A stretch of 57,242 bases of DNA from Opitutaceae bacterium (GTDB taxonomy: Bacteria > Verrucomicrobiota > Verrucomicrobiia > Opitutales > Opitutaceae), in NCBI GenBank assembly GCA_003164715.1, contig PLTZ01000001.1, positions 1 to 57,242 of the forward strand, given 5' to 3'. How positions within the stretch are numbered: the stretch's first letter is position 1; each line of letters opens with the position of its first letter. This document shows, piece by piece, positions 52,563-57,242 of the stretch. A program made the translations under genes and the position numbers. The notes below the pieces were generated by a model. The model was not told the DNA's origin. It made no database searches and saw only the letters and a program-made list of their open reading frames with translations.

Positions 52563-53270
52563 TCACGACTTGGCGGAGCGCCCGCGCGGCGGGCGCGGCA
52601 CGGGGATCGCCGTCCCCATCTTTTTCAGGAGGGTTTCAATGGAAAAGGTGTAGGTCAGCCAGCTCGAGCCGGTGAGCGACGAAACCTCCGGGGAATAATG
52701 CGAGAAGAGCGACCGCATCGCCTCGTTTTCCCGAAGCACCTGCGCGGTGAACTTCCTCAACCCGCTTCGCTGGGCGATCTCGCCCAGGCGCCTGAGCAGG
52801 ACGCTTGCCATGCCGCACCGGCGCTTCGATTCGCGCGCGACGAACGCGACCTCGGCCACGTTCGGCTCGGGTTCCGAATAGAAGCGCCCCACGGCGTGCA
52901 GGATCTCCTGCTTGCCCGACGTCTCGAAGATCCCGAGGGCGACGTCCTTCTGCTGGTCCACATTGACCAGCTCGTAGGCCCGCTCATGGGTCATCGTGCT
53001 GATCATGTATCCGTAGCGCAGCTGGATGGTCTCCTGGGAGTGCGAGTAGAAGAAGTCCTGAAGGCGCTTCTCGTCATCCGGCCTCAGGCGGCGCAGCACG
53101 TACTCAGTGCCCCGGAGCACGACGGTCCCCTCTGTGGGGCTCTCAACGTTCACGGGCACGGGTTTGCACTCGGAGGCCATCGCGTCCAACCTTGGGGTCC
53201 CCAGAGTCTCGGCGCGCACCGGCCCGGGTTCAAGGCCTAGCTGATCTTTCTTTGTGAGGCTTTGGGGCAT
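52563..53270 (-). CDS. GNAT-family acetyltransferase
   Basis: A 235-residue protein. The GNAT core YVLRRLRPDDEKRLQDFFYS starts near residue 57, followed by AEVAFVARESKRRCGMASVL with the acetyl-CoA loop (RRCGMAS) and LRKFTAQVLRENEAMRSLFS. The 55-residue N-terminal extension is Pro-rich. Resembles the GNAT domain that is part of protein-acetylating (Pat-type) proteins, without their CoA-ligase half. Two UspA genes lie near; the pairing suggests a stress response. Confidence 0.85.
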   Translation of the reverse strand: MPQSLTKKDQLGLEPGPVRAETLGTPRLDAMASECKPVPVNVESPTEGTVVLRGTEYVLRRLRPDDEKRLQDFFYSHSQETIQLRYGYMISTMTHERAYELVNVDQQKDVALGIFETSGKQEILHAVGRFYSEPEPNVAEVAFVARESKRRCGMASVLLRRLGEIAQRSGLRKFTAQVLRENEAMRSLFSHYSPEVSSLTGSSWLTYTFSIETLLKKMGTAIPVPRPPRGRSAKS

Positions 53271-53478
53271 GGGGGCGCCGGGTCGATTCCCCGTATCTTA
53301 ATGCGGCGCAATGACCGGGCCTCCGCATCGCTTGCCGAACCCTGCGCGATTCTTGTGCAGAGCCCAGCGGCCGTGCGCGCCCAAGGACAAAATCCGGCGG
53401 GTGATCCACAAAATACGCGCAGCCCTGCCACCGTGCGGCGACTAGTATGGGCGCGGGCAGAAACGACGCCCCAAATTT

Positions 53479-54534
<1,056 letters not shown>

Positions 54535-54562
54535 AATCGGTCAGGCTCAGCTGAATACAACA

Positions 54563-54925
54563 ATGAACGACAAGATCCTCATTGCCGGGCATAATTTGAC
54601 CCTGAGTGAGGCGACCCGCGCGGACGTCGAGGCCATTGCGGAGAAGCTCCTCAAGCACCACGCCCACATTGTGCGCGTGCGCCTCGAGTCCGAGCACGCG
54701 ACCCTGCGTTCGGGCGAGCGAGCCTACACCGTCAAGGGCATGGTCGAGCTTCGGGGCCCGGACCTCGCCGCATCCTCAACGACGGACAACCTGTACAAGT
54801 CCATCCACGAGGTCGTCGACAAGCTCGAGCGGATGCTCAGCGAGAGGGCAAGCAAGCGAGAGGACAAGCGCCACCACCCGCACGGCGTCGAGATCCCTGC
54901 GGACCTTCCCAAGGTGCGCGCCTAG
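54563..54925 (+). CDS. hpf: Short ribosome hibernation factor (HPF/RaiA family)
   Basis: A 120-residue protein. KILIAGHNLTLSEATRADVE is the family start, with the strand HIVRVRLESEH and the helix DNLYKSIHEVVDKLERMLSE. It binds the small ribosomal subunit and stalls translation in resting cells. The short form lacks the long C-terminal dimerisation domain. It follows fbaB by 28 bases and is probably co-transcribed. Confidence 0.92.
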   Translation: MNDKILIAGHNLTLSEATRADVEAIAEKLLKHHAHIVRVRLESEHATLRSGERAYTVKGMVELRGPDLAASSTTDNLYKSIHEVVDKLERMLSERASKREDKRHHPHGVEIPADLPKVRA

Positions 54926-54960
54926 CCAAAGCCGGGGAAAAACCTGTTGGAACTCCGCAG

Positions 54961-55479
54961 CTAGCCCGCGTGCTCGGGCCCGGCCTCCGACTGGTCCGCC
55001 CCGAAGAGCTCCCATCCGAGCAGCCCGCAGGGATCCTCCTCGAATACCTTGTCGGGATACCTGACGAGCGCGCAGATCCTCACGCAACCGATGCATTGCG
55101 AGTCCATCTCGCGCTGGCCGAAGAAACGCCACCGCTTGCGGGCCTCGGCGACCGCGGCAGGCTGAAGTCCCTCGACTTTCGTAAGGTCCTCAAAGATGGC
55201 GATCTCCCCGGTCGCGAAGTACGACAGCGCGGAGATGAAGCCGCAAATTCCCTCGGAGTGCAGGAGACGCGTGTGGGGCTCGTGCTCCACGACCCAGTGG
55301 CGGAACGACCCCGAGTGGAGCAGCGACCGGAATTCCCCGAGCGTCGTGCTCTGCAGCTGCGAGATGGCCTCGATGTGGTTCAGCGGCCACATCACCGCGT
55401 TCCTGGAAAGCAGGCCAATCCATTTCTTCTTTGTCCGCTCTGAATGCAGAAGGACTGCGCCTGCGACGTCGCGCGACAT
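54961..55479 (-). CDS. Unknown protein with CX2CX3C cysteine motif
   Basis: A 172-residue soluble protein starting MSRDVAGAVLLHSERTKKKW. It has a His-containing central region (HWVVEHEPHTRLLHSEGICG) and, near the end, CIGCVRIC (129-136) with a further Cys at 151. The CX2CX3C spacing could bind an Fe-S cluster or zinc. I recognise no family. It is on the minus strand, convergent with hpf. The ATG at 55479 was chosen because codon bias falls off upstream. Confidence 0.65.
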   Translation of the reverse strand: MSRDVAGAVLLHSERTKKKWIGLLSRNAVMWPLNHIEAISQLQSTTLGEFRSLLHSGSFRHWVVEHEPHTRLLHSEGICGFISALSYFATGEIAIFEDLTKVEGLQPAAVAEARKRWRFFGQREMDSQCIGCVRICALVRYPDKVFEEDPCGLLGWELFGADQSEAGPEHAG

Positions 55480-56080
55480 GTGGCCCGGAGTTGTATGAAG
55501 GTTATAGGGGGGCCCAGGGCGTGGCTCCTCACTCCTTGACGATTGAAGCGCATTTATTGCCCTAGCGATTGCAGCCCGCGGGGTTAGGAAATGCCCCGCG
55601 AGGCTCTTGCGCGGGCGCCGCCGCTGTCCCTCTGGTGGCTCGGGACACCCGCGTATGCACCAATCCTGTGGCGTCATTAAGTGGCAGCGTCGGGTTGGCG
55701 AGGCCGCGATGGGCGTCGACGGTTTACGGGCTCAGGTGCGATTGCGCCGCAATGCTGCGCGTGCGGGTCGAGTCCGTGAAGCGGGCGCTTGCGAACCCAC
55801 GCAACGCGATCCGCGAGATAGCCAGCGACGAGGACTTCCGGTCGCTCTCGCTCATGAGTCGGGTTCTTGGGCACCTTGTGGGCGAGACACCCGCAGACCA
55901 CCGAGGGGCCCCCCGGCGCAGTGGCGGCGGTGTTTCGGAGTCCATCCCAGGCGACTTGCGCCGCACTGGGCCGTCGCCCTTCCTAACGGGCCACGCAGGC
56001 CGTCCATCCAGCCACGCGCATATTGTCACGGCCGTTCAATCCTTGCGCCGCAAATAGCAATTTCCGCGCAGCGCAAAGTG
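55480..56080. other. Long intergenic region with a doubtful short ORF
   Basis: About 600 bases with no firm gene. One frame, 55752-56057, is listed separately. The rest has poor codon bias. It must contain promoters for the divergent genes. Confidence 0.45.
55752..56057 (+). CDS. Doubtful short ORF
   Basis: 101 residues, of which the first 45 look coding (MLRVRVESVKRALANPRNAI, then REIASDEDFRSLSL) and the rest is Arg/Pro/Ser-rich. Good third-position GC fades after codon 45. It may be a remnant or a short gene with a later frameshift. Confidence 0.3.
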   Translation: MLRVRVESVKRALANPRNAIREIASDEDFRSLSLMSRVLGHLVGETPADHRGAPRRSGGGVSESIPGDLRRTGPSPFLTGHAGRPSSHAHIVTAVQSLRRK

Positions 56081-56707
56081 ATGCGCAGTGGTAGCTTCGC
56101 TCAGGTGAAGAGCATTCTTGTACCCCTCGATTTTTCCCCTGTTTCACGCTTGGTCGTGACGCGGGCCGTTGGGCTGGCGCAGCCTTCGAGGGCAAGCCTG
56201 GTGCTCCTTCACGTCGTGCAGCCCCCGGCCGTGCTTGCCGACTACGATCCGGCCCTGCCCGTCATCCAAACGATGAGCCGGGCCGCCGTCCGCCAGCTCG
56301 CCAAATGGAAGGCGTTCGTCGAGACCCACGGCCTCGTCGCGACGGCGGTCTGCCGCAGGGGGGTCTCGCCCGCGCAGGTGATCGCCGCCGAGGCCGAGCA
56401 GCGCGCCTGCGACTACATCATCATCGGCTCGCACGGGCACGGCGCTTTTTACGACCTGCTTGTCGGAAGCACGGCGGGCGGCGTGCTCCGCAGGGTCCAT
56501 TGCCCGGTGGTCATCGTCCCGGCCCTGCATGCCGCCAGGAGCCAGGCGCAGGCGGCCCGAGAGCGTGTCCAGCCCTCCGCGCCACTGTGCGATCCGAATC
56601 CGATCGCGCCGCGCCACCCGCACGTGGCCGCAGGCGGACCCCGTGTCCGGCCTCCCCTTTTCGGCACCGAACGACCAATGCGCTCGATCGCAAACTGCGC
56701 CAACTGA
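56081..56707 (+). CDS. Universal stress protein (UspA family), extended C-terminus
   Basis: A 208-residue UspA. The fold runs VKSILVPLDFSPVSRLVVTR to HCPVVIVPAL (end near 152), with loop IIGSHGHGAFYDLLVGSTAG for ATP. The remaining 55 residues are Pro/Arg-rich and probably disordered. The ATG at 56081 is used; a GTG at 56105 is equally good. Similar to the UspA at 52032 but clearly diverged. The DksA-like gene starts two bases after its stop. Confidence 0.88.
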   Translation: MRSGSFAQVKSILVPLDFSPVSRLVVTRAVGLAQPSRASLVLLHVVQPPAVLADYDPALPVIQTMSRAAVRQLAKWKAFVETHGLVATAVCRRGVSPAQVIAAEAEQRACDYIIIGSHGHGAFYDLLVGSTAGGVLRRVHCPVVIVPALHAARSQAQAARERVQPSAPLCDPNPIAPRHPHVAAGGPRVRPPLFGTERPMRSIANCAN

Positions 56708-56709
56708 AC

Positions 56710-57096
56710 ATGAACCCTGAGCAAACAAGCCCATCGGACTCCGAGATCGATCCACGGTGGAAGTGGCATTACAAGGCGTTGATGGGGCTGAGCGGCCGGC
56801 TCCTGACGGAGCACGAGCAGCGCCGGCGCGATGTCAACGCGTCGCTCTTGGAGTCGCACAAGGACCCGGCCGACACCGCGGCCGACAACTCGGAGCGGGA
56901 CATCTTCTTCGCCGAGCTGGCGATGGAGCGAAACTCCCTCGATGAGATCGAGGCCGCACTGCAGCGGATCCGCAAGGGCACCTACGGGGTCTGCGAGATC
57001 TCGGGCAAGCCAATCGCGCCCGACCGGCTTCGCGCGATTCCCTGGACGCGCTACTGCAGGGAGGCCGCGCCGCGCACCGAACGCAGAAAGGCTTAG
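56710..57096 (+). CDS. DksA/TraR-type protein with a two-cysteine zinc finger
   Basis: A 128-residue protein. A coiled-coil stretch (LTEHEQRRRDVNASLLESHK) and DTAADNSERDIFFAELAME are typical of DksA-type proteins that enter the RNA polymerase secondary channel. The finger is YGVCEISGKPIAPDRLRAIP then TRYCREA: one Cys of each pair is kept, at the first position of both, so it lacks the usual C4 set, as in some YteA/YocK-type relatives. It follows the UspA gene at once, suggesting co-regulation in stress. Confidence 0.85.
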   Translation: MNPEQTSPSDSEIDPRWKWHYKALMGLSGRLLTEHEQRRRDVNASLLESHKDPADTAADNSERDIFFAELAMERNSLDEIEAALQRIRKGTYGVCEISGKPIAPDRLRAIPWTRYCREAAPRTERRKA

Positions 57097-57218
57097 GGCC
57101 GCGCGTCGCCCTGCACCACGGGGGCAGGCCAAAATCCGCAGCGAAAATGCCAATTCGTGCGCAGAGTCTATTCGCAGAGACGTTACACTCGCGCTTGGAA
57201 CCGCCAGGACACCAAGCG

Positions 57219-57242
57219 CTTGACATCCTCCCGGTCTAAGCG
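57219..57242 (-). mobile_element. Possible end of an IS200/IS605-type element, cut by window end
   Basis: The last bases read TTGACATCCTCCC followed by GGTCTAAGCG. This resembles the conserved end of IS200/IS605/IS1341-family elements, which carry TTGACATCCTCCC next to a hairpin. The remainder is outside the window, so a transposase or TnpB gene cannot be checked. Confidence 0.3.

Overview
The window is GC-rich bacterial chromosome (about two thirds G+C by eye) with 49 protein-coding genes I consider real or likely, one doubtful small ORF and one tRNA. The gene mix suggests Verrucomicrobiota, close to Opitutaceae. It includes an OleA/OleB pair, a class II ribonucleotide reductase, Tat-exported Gfo/Idh/MocA oxidoreductase, GH105 and GH2 glycosidases, an ECF sigma factor with a fused TonB-like domain, and starts that mostly lack a Shine-Dalgarno sequence. 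The assignment is inference; there is no rRNA or marker tree.

0.03-2.4 kb: tRNA-Ala(GGC), an S2P-type intramembrane protease and a sigma-54 response regulator whose start codons can share one CATG. 2.4-12.5 kb: galE, then a co-directional tightly packed run of FabF-like synthase, ACP, a small unknown protein, two CrtI-like FAD oxidoreductases, FabZ-like dehydratase, FabI-like reductase, OleA-like thiolase, OleB-like hydrolase, a VOC protein and a GNAT. This looks like a dedicated fatty-acid assembly line that ends in head-to-head condensation. 12.6-15.6 kb: nucleoside salvage (permease, ribokinase, nucleoside hydrolase). 15.6-16.6 kb: a lower-GC DUF6036-like nucleotidyltransferase with a small partner. 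16.8-18.7 kb: lemA and two TPM-domain genes. 18.7-23.9 kb: an ArsB/SLC13-like permease, the sigma/TonB fusion with two satellite genes, and a propeller protein.

23.9-35.2 kb: accessory and catabolic genes. These are a GH105 hydrolase, a YciA thioesterase, an Xre/RES toxin-antitoxin pair, an M48 protease, an AT-rich patch with a second toxin-antitoxin-like pair, a GH2 enzyme, an esterase and a Gfo/Idh/MocA oxidoreductase.

35.3-47.0 kb: a respiratory island. A minus-strand operon encodes cytochrome c, a lipoprotein with an internal duplication, ResB and CcsA. Divergent from it is an operon for a penta-heme cytochrome, a Tat-exported four-cluster ferredoxin, and an NrfD-type quinol subunit with a cyclic-nucleotide-binding domain inserted between its membrane halves, followed by a Cys-rich unknown. 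Convergent with that is an octaheme lipoprotein cytochrome plus a large outer-membrane beta-barrel of the MtrA/MtrB type. Together these could move electrons between the quinone pool, the periplasm and the outer surface. This is the strongest candidate for an undescribed system in the window.

47.4-57.2 kb: a small unknown, a DUF362 protein, nrdJ with a leader hairpin, two UspA proteins, a GNAT, class I FbaB aldolase, an HPF-like ribosome factor, a protein with a CX2CX3C motif, and a DksA/TraR-type protein. The last bases resemble the end of an IS200/IS605-type element.
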